Source: Utricularia gibba (Eukaryota > Streptophyta > Magnoliopsida > Lamiales > Lentibulariaceae). From it: 32,834 nt of DNA. This document shows, in pieces, positions 11,629-24,117 of this stretch. The stretch covers positions 1 through 32,834 of the forward strand of contig NEEC01000043.1 of NCBI GenBank assembly GCA_002189035.1. Reading direction: 5' to 3'. A program made the translations under genes and the position numbers. The notes beneath the pieces were generated by a model. That model was not told where the DNA came from. It did not search any database and was given only the letters and a program-made list of their open reading frames with translations. Positions within the stretch are counted from its first letter, which is position 1, and each line of letters begins with the position of its first letter.

Positions 11629-13627
11629 TTGAGCAGGCGGTCTTTGGGTGCACCTGGAACGGGACAAAGGTAATGTTTGGCTTGCACCGAGAGTTAGTTG
11701 TAGTCCGGCAAATAAAGTGATGTATTTATTATCGTTCGGTTTTCGGGGGCTGCCTACATGGTTTTTCAAGGAACCGCTTCTCGTTTTGTGGCGGCCAGTC
11801 TCGCTGGGAACTTGGTCCTTGACCCGATTCTGTATGGCTCATGAGGTCAACTGGATGCAAATCGATTAAAAAAAATGATGCATTTAAATTATGATGTCAA
11901 CCCCACATGGAGCAGGCGGTCTTTGCACCTGGAACGGGACAAAGGTAATGTTTGGCTTGCACCGAGAGTTAGTTGTAGTCCGGCAAATAAAGTGATGTAT
12001 TCACATGGTTTTTCAAGGAACCGCTTCTCGTTTTGTGGCGGCCAGTCTCGCTGGGAACTTGGTCCTTGACCCCGATTCTGTATGGCTCATGAGGTCAACT
12101 GGATGCAAATCGATTAAAAAAAATGATGCCACGTGCACCCCACATGATTTTTTCAACAACTTACTTTATACTTGAGCAGGCGGTCTTTGGGTGCACCTGG
12201 AACGGGACAAAGGTAATGTTTGGCTTGCACCGAGAGTTAGTTGTAGTCCGGCAAATAAAGTGATGTATTTATTATCGTTCGGTTTTCGGGGGCTGCCTAC
12301 ATGGTTTTTCAAGGAACCGCTTCTCGTTTTGTGGCGGCCAGTCTCGCTGGGAACTTGGTCCTTGACCCGATTCTGTATGGCTCATGAGGTCAACTGGATG
12401 CAAATCGATTAAAAAAAATGATGCATTTGTTTAAATTATGATGTCACGTGCACCCCACATGATTTTTTCAACAACTTACTTTATACTTGAGCAGGCGGTC
12501 TTTGGGTGCACCTGGAACGGGACAAAGGTAATGTTTGGCTTGCACCGAGAGTTAGTTGTAGTCCGGCAAATAAAGTGATGTATTTATTATCGTTCGGTTT
12601 TCGGGGGCTGCCTACATGGTTTTTCAAGGAACCGCTTCTCGTTTTGTGGCGGCCAAACTTGGTCCTTGACCCCGATTCTGTATGGCTCATGAGGTCAACT
12701 GGATGCAAATCGATTAAAAAAAATGATGCATTTGTTTAAATTATGATGTCACGTGCACCCCACATGATTTTTTCAAGTCTTTGACCTGGAACGGGACAAA
12801 GGTAATGTTTGGCTTGCACCGAGAGTTAGTTGTAGTCCGGCAAATAAAGTGATGTATTTATTATCGTTCGGTTTTCGGGGGCTGCCTACATGGTTTTTCA
12901 AGGAACCGCTTCTCGTTTTGTGGCGGCCAGTCTCGCTGGGAACTTGGTCCTTGACCCCGATTCTGTATGGCTCATGAGGTCAACTGGATGCAAATCGATT
13001 AAAAAAAATGATGCATTTGTTTAAATTATGATGTCACGTGCACCCCACATGATTTTTTCAACAACTTACTTTATACTTGAGCAGGCGGTCTTTGGGTGCA
13101 CCTGGAACGGGACAAAGGTAATGTTTGGCTTGCACCGAGAGTTAGTTGTAGTCCGGCAAATAAAGTGATGTATTTATTATCGTTCGGTTTTCGGGGGCTG
13201 CCTACATGGTTTTTCAAGGAACCGCTTCTCGTTTTGTGGCGGCCAGTCTCGCTGGGAACTTGGTCCTTGACCCCGATTCTGTATGGCTCATGAGGTCAAC
13301 TGGATGCAAATCGATTAAAAAAAATGATGCATTTGTTTAAATTATGATGTCACGTGCACCCCACATGATTTTTTCGAGCAGGCGGTCTTTGGGTGCACCT
13401 GGAACGGGACAAAGGTAATGTTTGGCTTGCACCGAGAGTTAGTTGTAGTCCGGCAAATAAAGTGATGTATTTATTATCGTTCGGTTTTCGGGGGCTGCCT
13501 ACATGGTTTTTCAAGGAAAGTCTCGCTCTTGGTCCTTTGTATGGCGAGGTTGGATGCAAATCGATTAAAAAAAATGATGCATTTGCACGTGCACCCCACA
13601 TGATTTTTTCAACAACTTACTTTATAC
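11629..13627 (+). repeat. Mixed full and truncated units
   Basis: Units start at 11629 (280 bp), about 11909 (263), 12172 (315, intact), 12487 (290), about 12777 (300), 13077 (297) and about 13374 (254). Deletions fall mostly at the end of half B (cacatggagcagg near 11905; ttttttcgagcagg near 13370) and in the segment from cggcc to aacttgg. The 13374 unit also lacks most of the segment between tcaagg and cgaggt. Confidence 0.9.
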
Positions 13628-14586
13628 TTGAGCAGGCGGTCTTTGGGTGCACCTGGAACGGGACAAAGGTAATGTTTGGCTTGCACCGAGAGTTAGTTGT
13701 AGTCCGGCAAATAAAGTGATGTATTTATTATCGTTCGGTTTTCGGGGGCTGCCTACATGGTTTTTCAAGGAACCGCTTCTCGTTTTGTGGCGGCCAGTCT
13801 CGCTGGGAACTTGGTCCTTGACCCCGATTCTGTATGGCTCATGAGGTCAACTGGATGCAAATCGATTAAAAAAAATGATGCATTTGTTTAAATTATGATG
13901 TCACGTGCACCCCACATGATTTTTTCAACAACTTACTTTATACTTGAGCAGGCGGTCTTTGGGTGCACCTGGAACGGGACAAAGGTAATGTTTGGCTTGC
14001 ACCGAGAGTTAGTTGTAGTCCGGCAAATAAAGTGATGTATTTATTATCGTTCGGTTTTCGGGGGCTGCCTACATGGTTTTTCAAGGAACCGCTTCTCGTT
14101 TGTGCGGCCAGTCTCGCTGGGAACTTGGTCCTTGACCCCGATTCTGTATGGCTCATGAGGTCAACTGGATGCAAATCGATTAAAAAAAATGATGCATTTG
14201 TTTAAATTATGATGTCACGTGCACCCCACATGATTTTTTCAACAACTTACTTTCATATGCTTTAAAAAAAATGATGCAGGCGGTCTTTGGGTGCACCTGG
14301 AACGGGACAAAGGTAATGTTTGGCTTGCACCGAGAGTTAGTTGTAGTCCGGCAAATAAAGTGATGTATTTATTATCGTTCGGTTTTCGGGGGCTGCCTAC
14401 ATGGTTTTTCAAGGAACCGCTTCTCGTTTTGTGGCGGCCAGTCTCGCTGGGAACTTGGTCCTTGACCCGATTCTGTATGGCTCATGAGGTCAACTGGATG
14501 CAAATCGATTAAAAAAAATGATGCATTTGTTTAAATTATGATGTCACGTGCACCCCACATGATTTTTTCAACAACTTACTTTATAC
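13628..14586 (+). repeat. Three near-full units, one with an internal insertion
   Basis: Units start at 13628 (316 bp), 13944 (332 bp) and 14276 (about 311 bp). The middle unit is longer than normal because its end, after acttacttt, is replaced at 14254-14275 by catatgc followed by a second copy of the A-run and aatgatg segment, after which it joins gcaggcgg. This is one of the few expansions in the array. Confidence 0.9.
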
Positions 14587-15093
14587 TTGAGCAGGCGGTC
14601 TTTGGGTGCACCTGGAACGGGACAAAGGTAATGTTTGGCTTGCAAATAAGTGTACTATTATCTCATCGTTCGGTTTTCGGGGGCTTTACATGGAACAAGG
14701 AACCGCTTCTCGTTTTGTGGCGGCCAGTCTCGCTGGGAACTTGGTCCTTGACCCCGATTCTGTATGGCAAATCATGATGGTCAACTGGATGCAAATCGAT
14801 TAAACATTTGTTTAAATTATGCTCACGTGCACCCCACATGATCTGTTTATACTTGAGCAGGCAACTACCTGGAACGGACCGCTTCTTTTTTGTGAGTTAG
14901 CAACGTTCGGTTTTCGGGGCTGCCTACATGGTTTTTCAAGGAACCGCTTAGTCTCGCTGGGAACCTCCTTGACCCGATTCTGTATGGCTCATGAGGTCAA
15001 CTGGATGCAAATCGATTAAAAAAAATGATGCATTTGTTTAAATTATGATGTCACGTGCACCCCACATGATTTTTTCAACAACTTACTTTATAC
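14587..15093 (+). repeat. Two degenerate units
   Basis: Units start at 14587 (266 bp) and 14853 (241 bp). Both keep fragments in the normal order but lose many short pieces. Unusual words include tgcaaataagtgtactatta at 14641-14660, tacatggaacaagg, and tgtgagttagcaacg near 14890. Both recover the exact majority sequence toward their ends. Confidence 0.85.
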
Positions 15094-16357
15094 TTGAGCA
15101 GGCGGTCTTTGGGTGCACCTGGAACGGGACAAAGGTAATGTTTGGCTTGCACCGAGAGTTAGTTGTAGTCCGGCAAATAAAGTGATGTATTTATTATCGT
15201 TCGGTTTTCGGGGCTGCCTACATGGTTTTTCAAGGAACCGCTTCTCGTTTTGTGGCGGCCAGTCTCGCTGGGAACTTGGTCCTTGACCCCGATTCTGTAT
15301 GGCTCATGAGGTCAACTGGATGCAAATCGATTAAAAAAATGATGCATTTGTTTAAATTATGATGTCACGTGCACCCCATGATTTTTTCAACAACTTACTT
15401 TATACTTGAGCAGGCGGTCTTTGGGTGCACCTGGAACGGGACAAAGGTAATGTTTGGCTTGCACCGAGAGTTAGTTGTAGTCCGGCAAATAAAGTGATGT
15501 ATTTATTATCGTTCGGTTTTCGGGGGCTGCCTACATGGTTTTTCAAGGAACCGCTTCTCGTTTTGTGGCGGCCAGTCTCGCTGGGAACTTGGTCCTTGAC
15601 CCGATTCTGTATGGCTCATGAGGTCAACTGGATGCAAATCGATTAAAAAAAATGATGCATTTGATTCACGTAAATTATGATGTGCACCTGTGCACCCCAC
15701 ATGATTTTTTCAACAACTTACTTTATACTTGATGCAGGCGGTCTTTGGGTGCACCTGGAACGGGACAAAGGTAATGTTTGGCTTGCACCGAGAGTTAGTT
15801 GTAGTCCGGCAAATAAAGTGATGTATTTATTATCGTTCGGTTTTCGGGGCTGCCTACATGGTTTTTCAAGGAACCGCTTCTCGTTTTGTGGCGGCCAGTC
15901 TCGCTGGGAACTTGGTCCTTGACCCGATTCTGTATGGCTCATGAGGTCAACTGGATGCAAATCGATTAAAAAAAATGATGCATTTGTTTAAATTATGATG
16001 TCACGTGCACCCACATGATTTTTTCAACAACTTACTTTATACTTGAGCAGGCGGTCTTTGGGTGCACCTGGAACGGGACAAAGGTAATGTTTGGCTTGCA
16101 CCGAGAGTTAGTTGTAGTCCGGCAAATAAAGTGATGTATTTATTATCGTTCGGTTTTCGGGGGCTGCCTACATGGTTTTTCAAGGAACCGCTTCTCGTTT
16201 TGTGGCGGCCAGTCTCGCTGGGAACTTGGTCCTTGACCCGATTCTGTATGGCTCATGAGGTCAACTGGATGCAAATCGATTAAAAAAAATGATGCATTTG
16301 TTTAAATTATGATGTCACGTGCACCCCACATGATTTTTTCAACAACTTACTTTATAC
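15094..16357 (+). repeat. Four near-full units
   Basis: Units start at 15094 (312 bp), 15406 (323), 15729 (314) and 16043 (315). The 15406 unit is expanded: at 15661-15695 it has ttgattcacg inserted before taaattatg and a doubled gtgcacc stretch, and it joins the next unit through cttgatgcaggcgg in place of cttgagcagg. Confidence 0.9.
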
Positions 16358-17324
16358 TTGAGCAGGCGGTCTTTGGGTGCACCTGGAACGGGACAAAGGT
16401 AATGTTTGGCTTGCACCGAGAGTTAGTTGTAGTCCGGCAAATAAAGTGATGTATTTATTATCGTTCGGTTTTCGGGGGCTGCCTACATGGTTTTTATTCT
16501 CGTTTTGTGGCAAACATTCTGTATGGCTCATGAGGTTGGATGCGATTAAAAAAAATGATGCATTTGGATGTCACGTTGATTTTTTCAACAACTTACTTTA
16601 TACTTGAGCAGGCGGTCTTTGGGTGCACCTGGAACGGGACAAAGGGTTTGGCTTTTAGTTGTAGTCCGGCAAATCACGTTCGGTTTTCACCGGAACCAGT
16701 CTCGCTGGGAACTTGGTCCTTGCACCCACGATGAGTACCTGGAACGGGACAAAGGTCATGAGGGCAAATAAAGTGATGTATTTATTATCACATGGTTTTT
16801 CAAGGAACCGCTTCTCGTTTTGTGGCGGCCAGTCTCGCTGGGAACTTGGTCCTTGACCCCGATTCTGTATGGCTCATGAGGTCAACTGGATGCAAATCGA
16901 TTAAAAAAAATGATGCATTTGTTTAAATTATGATGTCACGTGCACCCCACATGATTTTTTCAACAACTTACTTTATACTTGAGCAGGCGGTCTTTGGGTG
17001 CACCTTGGAACGGCACACAAAGGTAACAGCTCACCGGGAGTTAGTTGTAGTTGGCAAATAAATGAGGTCACCTAAAATTCTCGAAAAAAATGCGATGCAC
17101 GTTGATTGTGGCACCTGGAACGGGACAAAGGTCTTGCACCGCCCAAATGCTTCGGTACATGGTTTTTCAAGGAACCGCTTCTCGTTTTGTGGCGGCCAGT
17201 CTCGAGGTCAATTCTGGGCTCATGAGGTCAACTGGATGCAAATCGATTAAAAAAAATGATGCATTTGTTTAAATTATGATGTCACGTGCACCCCACATGA
17301 TTTTTTCAACAACTTACTTTATAC
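16358..17324 (+). repeat. Degenerate block of five short units
   Basis: Approximate unit starts are 16358 (246 bp), 16604 (129), 16733 (246), 16979 (126) and 17105 (220). The stretch 17003-17110 is among the most altered in the window: it carries ccttggaacggcacac, aacagctcaccggg and cacctaaaattctcg, which are mosaics of unit words with extra bases. The ttatc-to-acatgg deletion is at 16785-16795. Fragments otherwise remain collinear with the unit. Confidence 0.85.
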
Positions 17325-17635
17325 TTGAGCAGGCGGTCTTTGGGTGCACCTGGAACGGGACAAAGGTAATGTTTGGCTTGCACCGAGAGTTAGTTGTAGT
17401 CCGGCAAATAAAGTGATGTATTTATTATCGTTCGGTTTTCGGGGGCTGCCTACATGGTTTTTCAAGGAACCGCTTCTCGTTTTGTGGCGGCCAGTCTCGC
17501 TGGGAACTTGGTCCTTGACCCCGATTCTGTATGGCTCATGAGGTCAACTGGATGCAAATCGATTAAAAAAAATGATGCATTAAATTATGATGTCACGTGC
17601 ACCCCACATGATTTTTTCAACAACTTACTTTATAC
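17325..17635 (+). repeat. Single full unit inside the degenerate tract
   Basis: This 311 bp copy is identical to the majority four-C form except that atgcatttgtttaaatt is shortened to atgcattaaatt. Its intactness between strongly altered neighbours shows that decay is not a smooth gradient along the array. Confidence 0.92.
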
Positions 17636-19897
17636 TTGAGCAGGCGGTCTTTGGGTGCACCTGGAACGGGACAAAGGTACCCTTGCACCGAGAGTTAGGT
17701 TGTAGTCCGGCAAATTTAAGTGATCACGTCGTTCGGTTTTCGGGGGCTGCCTTACAAATGGATTATTTCAAGGAACGCTTCTCGTTTTGTGGCTCTCGCC
17801 ATTCTGTATGGCTCATGAGGTCAACTGGATGCAAATCGATTAAAAAAAATGATGCATTTGCACGTTGGATCTTTGGGTGCACCTGGAACGGGACAAAGGT
17901 AATGTTTGGCTTGCACCCGTCACATGGCTTCAAAAACTGGATGCAAATGCGATTAAAAAAAATGATGCATTTGTTTAAATTATGATGTCACGTGCACCCC
18001 ACATGATTTTTTCAACAACTTACTTTATACTTGAGCAGGCGGTCTTTGGGCACCTGGAACGGGACCTTGGAACGGCAAATCACAAAGGAACCGCTTCTCG
18101 TTTTGTGGCGGCCAGTCTCGCTGGGAACTTGGTCCTTGACCCCTGTATGCTCACCTGGCAAATCGATTAGATGCATGTCACGTGCACCCCACATGATTTT
18201 TTCAACAACTTACTTTATACTTGAGCAGGCGGTCTTTGGGTGCACCTGGAATATTTATTATCGTTCGGTTTTCGGGGGCTGCCTACATGGTTTTTCAAGG
18301 AACCGCTTCTCGTTTTGTGGCGGCCAGTCTCGCTGGGAACTTGGTCCTTGACCCGATTCTGTATGGCTCATGAGGTCAACTGGATGCAAATCGATTAAAA
18401 AAAATGATGCATTTGTGTCACGTGCACTGATTTTTTCAACAACTTACTTTATACTTGAGCAGGCGGTCTTTGGGTGCACCTGGAACGGGACAAAGGTAAT
18501 GTTTGGCTTGCACCGAGAGTTAGTTGTAGTCCGGCAAATAAAGTGATGTATTTATTATCGTTCGGTTTTCGGGGCTGCCTACATGGTTTTTCAAGGAACC
18601 GCTTCTCGTTTTGTGGCGGCCAGTCTCGCTGGGAACTTGGTCCTTGACCCCGATTCTGTATGGCTCATGAGGTCAACTGGATGCAAATCGATTAAAAAAA
18701 ATGCCATTGATTTTTTCAACAACTTACTTTATACTTGAGCAGGCGGTCTTTGGGTGCACCTGGAACGGGACAAAGGTAATGTTTGGCTTGCACCGAGAGT
18801 TAGTTGTAGTCCGGCAAATAAAGTGATGTATTTATTATCGTTCGGTTTTCGGGGCTGCCTACATGGTTTTTCAAGGAACCGCTTCTCGTTTTGTGGCGGC
18901 CACATCTCGCTGGATCAACTTGGTCTTGACTACTTGAGCAGGCGGTCTTTGGGTGCACCTGGAACGGGACAAAGGTAATGTTTGGCTTGCACCGAGAGTT
19001 AGTTGTAGGGCAAATAAAGTGATGTATTTATTATCACACTGGATGCAAATTCTGTATTAAAAAAAATGATGCATTTGTTTAAATTATGATGTCACGTGCA
19101 CCCCACATGATTTTTTCAACAACTTACTTTATACTTGAGCAGGCGGTCACCTTTGGGCTGCACCTGGTAACGGGACAAAGGTAATGTTTGGCTGTATGCT
19201 CATGAGGTCAACTGGATGCAAATCGATTAAAAAAAATGATGCATGTTCCGGCAAATTTTCAAGTGATGTGTTATTATCGTTCGTTCGGTTTTCGGGGGCT
19301 GGTTTTTCATAGTCTCGCTGGGAACTTGGTCCTTGACCCGATTCTGTATGGCTCATGAGGTCAACTGGATGCAAATCGATTAAAAAAAATGATGCATTTC
19401 TTGATTTTGATCTTTGGCACCTGGAACGGGACAAAGGTCACCCCACATGATAACATGGCTTTCAACTATGCAAATTTAAAAAAAATGATGCATTTCTTCA
19501 AGTGCACCTGTGCTTGCACCGACGTTGTAGTCCAAACTTGGTCCTTGACCCCGATTCTGTATGGCTCATGAGGTCAACTGGATGCAAATCGATTAAAAAA
19601 AATGCATGTTCGGTTTTCGAGCAGGCGGTCTTTGCACCTGGAACGGGACAAAGGTAATGTTTGGCTTGCACCGAGAGTTAGTTGTAGTCAAATAAAGTGA
19701 TGTATTTATTATCACATGGTTTTTCAAGGAACCGCTTCTCGTGTGGCGGCCAGTCTCGCTGGGAACTTGGTCCTTGACCCGATTCTGTATGGCTCATGAG
19801 GTCAACTGGATGCAAATCGATTAAAAAAATGATGCATTTGTTTAAATTATGATGTCACGTGCACCCCACATGATTTTTTCAACAACTTACTTTATAC
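17636..19897 (+). repeat. Long degenerate tract of truncated and scrambled units
   Basis: Approximate starts are 17636, 17870, 18031, 18221, 18455, 18735, 18934, 19135, 19246, 19410 and 19617, with lengths of about 110-280 bp. Near 19190-19250 the order runs backwards: gtttggct joins gtatgctcatgagg, reaches gatgcat, then returns to gttccggcaaat from the first half. At 19400-19520 fragments such as gatctttggcacctgg, cacatgataacatggc and a second A-run appear. The 18455 and 18735 units are closer to normal. No gene is visible. Confidence 0.85.
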
Positions 19898-20789
19898 TTG
19901 AGCAGGCGGTCTTTGGGTGCACCTGGAACGGGACAAAGGTAATGTTTGGCTTGCACCGAGAGTTAGTTGTAGTCCGGCAAATAAAGTGATGTATTTATTA
20001 TCGTTCGGTTTTCGGGGGCTGCCTACATGGTTTTTCAAGGAACAGTCTAACTTGGTCCTTGACCGATTCTGTATGGCTCATGAGGTCAACTGGATGCAAA
20101 TCGATTAAAAAAATGATGCATTTGTTTAAATTATGATGTCACGTGCACCCCACATGATTTTTTCAACAACTTACTTTATACTTGAGCAGGCGGTCTTTGG
20201 GTGCACCTGGAACGGGACAAAGGTAATGTTTGGCTTGCACCGAGAGTTAGTTGTAGTCCGGCAAATAAAGTGATGTATTTATTATCGTTCGGTTTTCGGG
20301 GGCTGCCTACATGGTTTTTCAAGGAACCGCTTCTCGTTTTGTGGCGGCCAGTCTCGCTGGGAACTTGGTCCTTGACCCCGATTCTGTATGGCTCATGAGG
20401 TCAACTGGATGCAAATCGATTAAAAAAAATGATGCATTTGTTTAAATTATGATGTCACGTGCACCCCACATGATTTTTTCAACAACTTACTTTATACTTG
20501 AGCAGGCGGTCTTTGGGTGCACCTGGAACGGGACAAAGGTAAGTTTGGCTTGCACCGAGAGTTAGTTGTAGTCCGGCAAATAAAGTGATGTATTTATTAT
20601 CGTTCGGTTTTCGGGGGCTGCCTACATGGTTTTTCAAGGAACCGCTTCTCGTTTTGTGGCGGCCAGTCTCGCTGGGAACTTGGTCCTTGAATTCTGTATG
20701 GCTCATGAGGTCAACTGGATGCAAATCGATTAAAAAAAATGATGCATCACGTGCACCCCACATGATTTTTTCAACAACTTACTTTATAC
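19898..20789 (+). repeat. Three units, one intact
   Basis: Units start at 19898 (284 bp; lacks the segment from accgcttctcg to tctcgctggg), 20182 (316 bp, intact four-C form) and 20498 (292 bp; lacks ccccg before attctg and the tttgtttaaattatgatg stretch). Confidence 0.9.
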
Positions 20790-21732
20790 TTGAGCAGGCG
20801 GTCTTTCACCTGGAACGGGACAAAGGCCTTACAAATTGCACCCGAACAGTAGTCCGCTAAAGTGATGTATTTATTATCGTTCGGTTTTCGGGGCTGCCTA
20901 CATGGTTTTTCAAGGAACCGCTTCTCGTTTTGTGGCGGCCAGTCTCGCTGGGAACTTGGTCCTTGACCCCGATTCTGTATGGCTCATGAGGTCAACTGGA
21001 TGCAAATCGATTAAAAAAAATGATGCATTTGATGTCACGTTTGATCTTTGTGCACCTGGAACGGACAAAGGTGTTTGGCTTGCACCGAGAGTTAGTTGTA
21101 GTCCACATGATAAACATTCTGTATGGCTTTTATGCAAATCGATTCAGGCTTCGAGCAGGCGGTCTTTGGGTGCACCTGGAACGGGACAAAGGTAATGTTT
21201 GGGCACCGAGTTAGTTGTAGTCCGGCAAATAAAGTGATGTATTTATTATCGTTCGGTTTTCGGGGCTGCCTACATGGTTTTTCAAGGAACCGCTTCTCGT
21301 TTTGTGGCGGCCAGTCTCGCTGGAACTTGGTCCTTGACCCGATTCTGTATGGCTCATGAGGTCAACTGGATGCAAATCGATTAAAAAAAATGATGCATTT
21401 GTCAACTGGATGCAAATCATTAAAAATAAAGTGATGCACATGGTTTTTCAAGGAACCTTCTAAACTTGGTCCTTGATGTATGGCTCACGTGCACCCACGT
21501 GTGATTTTTTTACTTTATACAGTACCTTGTTTGGCTTGCACCGAGAGTTAGTTGTAGTCCGGCAAATAAAGTGATGTATTTATTATCAGGTTTTTCAAGG
21601 TAAACTTGGTCTTGGATTCTGTATGGCTCATGAGGTCAACTGGATGCAAATCGATTAAAAAAAATGATGCATTTGTTTAAATTATGATGTCACGTGCACC
21701 CCACATGATTTTTTCAACAACTTACTTTATAC
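20790..21732 (+). repeat. Degenerate tract with an internal 40 bp duplication
   Basis: Approximate starts are 20790, 21043 and 21151, followed by scrambled sequence from 21400 to 21732. The word gtcaactggatgcaaatc occurs at 21361 and again at 21401. The second copy then changes from half-B sequence to the half-A words ataaagtgatg and acatgg. A very short unit of about 108 bp lies at 21043-21150. Confidence 0.85.
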
Positions 21733-24117
21733 TTGAGCAGGCGGTCTTTGGGTGCACCTGGAACGGGACAAAGGTAATGTTTGGCTTGCACCGAGAGTTA
21801 GTTGTAGTCCGGCAAATAAAGTGATGTATTTATTATCGTTCGGTTTTCGGGGGCTGCCTACATGGTTTTTCAAGGAACCGCTTCTCGTTTTGTGGCGGCC
21901 AGTCTCGCTGGGAACTTGGTCCTTGACCCCGATTCTGTATGGCTCATGAGGTCAACTGGATGCAAATCGATTAAAAAAAATGATGCATTTGTTTAAATTA
22001 TGATGTCACGTGCACCCCACATGATTTTTTCAACAACTTACTTTATACTTGAGCAGGCGGTCTTTGGGTGCACCTGGAACGGGACAAAGGTAATGTTTGG
22101 CTTGCACCGAGAGTTAGTTGTAGTCCGGCAAATAAAGTGATGTATTTATTATCGTTCGGTTTTCGGGGGCTGCCTACATGGTTTTTCAAGGAACGCTTCT
22201 CGTTTTGTGGCGGCCAGTCTCGCTGGGAACTTGGTCCCCGATTCTGTATGGCTCATGAGGTCAACTGGATGCAAATCGATTAAAAAAAATGATGCATCAC
22301 GTTGGAGTCTTTCACCTGGAACGGGACAAAGGTGTTTGGCTTGCACCGAGAGTTAGTTGTAGTCATCAAGGAACCGCTTCTCGTTTTGTGGCGGCCAGTC
22401 TCGCTGGGAACTTGGTCCTTGACCCCGATTCTGTATGGCTCATGAGGTCAACTGGATGCAAATCGATTAAAAAAAATGATGCATTTGTTTAAATTATGAT
22501 GTCACGTGCACCCCACATGATTTTTTCAACAACTTACTTTATACTTGAGCAGGCGGTCTTTGGGTGCACCTGGAACGGGACAAAGGTAATGTTTGGCTTG
22601 CACCGAGAGTTAGTTGTAGTCCGGCAAATAAAGTGATGTATTTATTATCGTTCGGTTTTCGGGGGCTGCCTACATGGTTTTTCAAGGAACCGCTTCTCGT
22701 TTTGTGGCGGCCAGTCTCGCTGGGAACTTGGTCCTTGACCCGATTCTGTATGGCTCATGAGGTCAACTGGATGCAAATCGATTAAAAAAAATGATGCATT
22801 TGTTTAAATTATGATGTCACGTGCACCCCACATGATTTTTTCAACAACTTACTTTATACTTGAGCAGGCGGTCTTTGGGTGCACCTGGAACGGGACAAAG
22901 GTAATGTTTGGCTTGCACCGAGAGTTAGTTGTAGTCCGGCAAATAAAGTGATGTATTTATTATCGTTCGGTTTTCGGGGGCTGCCTACATGGTTTTTCAA
23001 GGAACCGCTTCTCGTTTTGTGGCGGCCAGTCTCGCTGGGAACTTGGTCCTTGACCCCGATTCTGTATGGCTCATGAGGTCAACTGGATGCAAATCGATTA
23101 AAAAAAATGATGCATTTGTTTAAATTATGATGTCACGTGCACCCCACATGATTTTTTCAACAACTTACTTTATACTTGAGCAGGCGGTCTTTGGGTGCAC
23201 CTGGAACGGGACAAAGGTAATGTTTGGCTTGCACCGAGAGTTAGTTGTAGTCCGGCAAATAAAGTGATGTATTTATTATCGTTCGGTTTTCGGGGGCTGC
23301 CTACATGGTTTTTCAAGGAACCGCTTCTCGTTTTGTGGCGGCCAGTCTCGCTGGGAACTTGGTCCCCCGATTCTGTATGGCTCATGAGGTCAACTGGATG
23401 CAAATCGATTAAAAAAAATGATGCATTTGTTTAAATTATGATGTCACGTGCACCCCACATGATTTTTTCAACAACTTACTTTATACTTGAGCAGGCGGTC
23501 TTTGGGTGCACCTGGAACGGGACAAAGGTAATGTTTGGCTTGCACCGAGAGTTAGTTGTAGTCCGGCAAATAAAGTGATGTATTTATTATCGTTCGGTTT
23601 TCGGGGGCTGCCTACATGGTTTTTCAAGGAACCGCTTCTCGTTTTGTGGCGGCCAGTCTCGCTGGGAACTTGGTCCTTGACCCCGATTCTGTATGGCTCA
23701 TGAGGTCAACTGGATGCAAATCGATTAAAAAAAATGATGCATTTGTTTAAATTATGATGTCACGTGCACCCCACATGATTTTTTCAACAACTTACTTTAT
23801 ACTTGAGCAGGCGGTCTTTGGGTGCACCTGGAACGGGACAAAGGTAATGTTTGGCTTGCACCGAGAGTTAGTTGTAGTCCGGCAAATAAAGTGATGTATT
23901 TATTATCGTTCGGTTTTCGGGGGCTGCCTACATGGTTTTTCAAGGAACCGCTTCTCGTTTTGTGGCGGCCAGTCTCGCTGGGAACTTGGTCCTTGACCCG
24001 ATTCTGTATGGCTCATGAGGTCAACTGGATGCAAATCGATTAAAAAAAATGATGCATTTGTTTAAATTATGATGTCACGTGCACCCCACATGATTTTTTC
24101 AACAACTTACTTTATAC
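21733..24117 (+). repeat. Mostly intact block
   Basis: Units start at 21733 (316 bp), 22049 (about 255), about 22304 (241), 22545 (315), 22860 (316), 23176 (311), 23487 (316) and 23803 (315). The 23176 unit lost ttga, giving ggtcccccgatt. The two short units at 22049-22544 join through catcacgttggagtcttt at about 22295, a non-consensus junction type shared with other degenerate units. Confidence 0.92.

Noticed and set aside
17587-17985. The longest open frame, 132 codons on the + strand
   Set aside because: It lies across several truncated units whose deletions happen to remove stops. Its protein is a chain of the same repeat-derived peptides with no recognisable domain.
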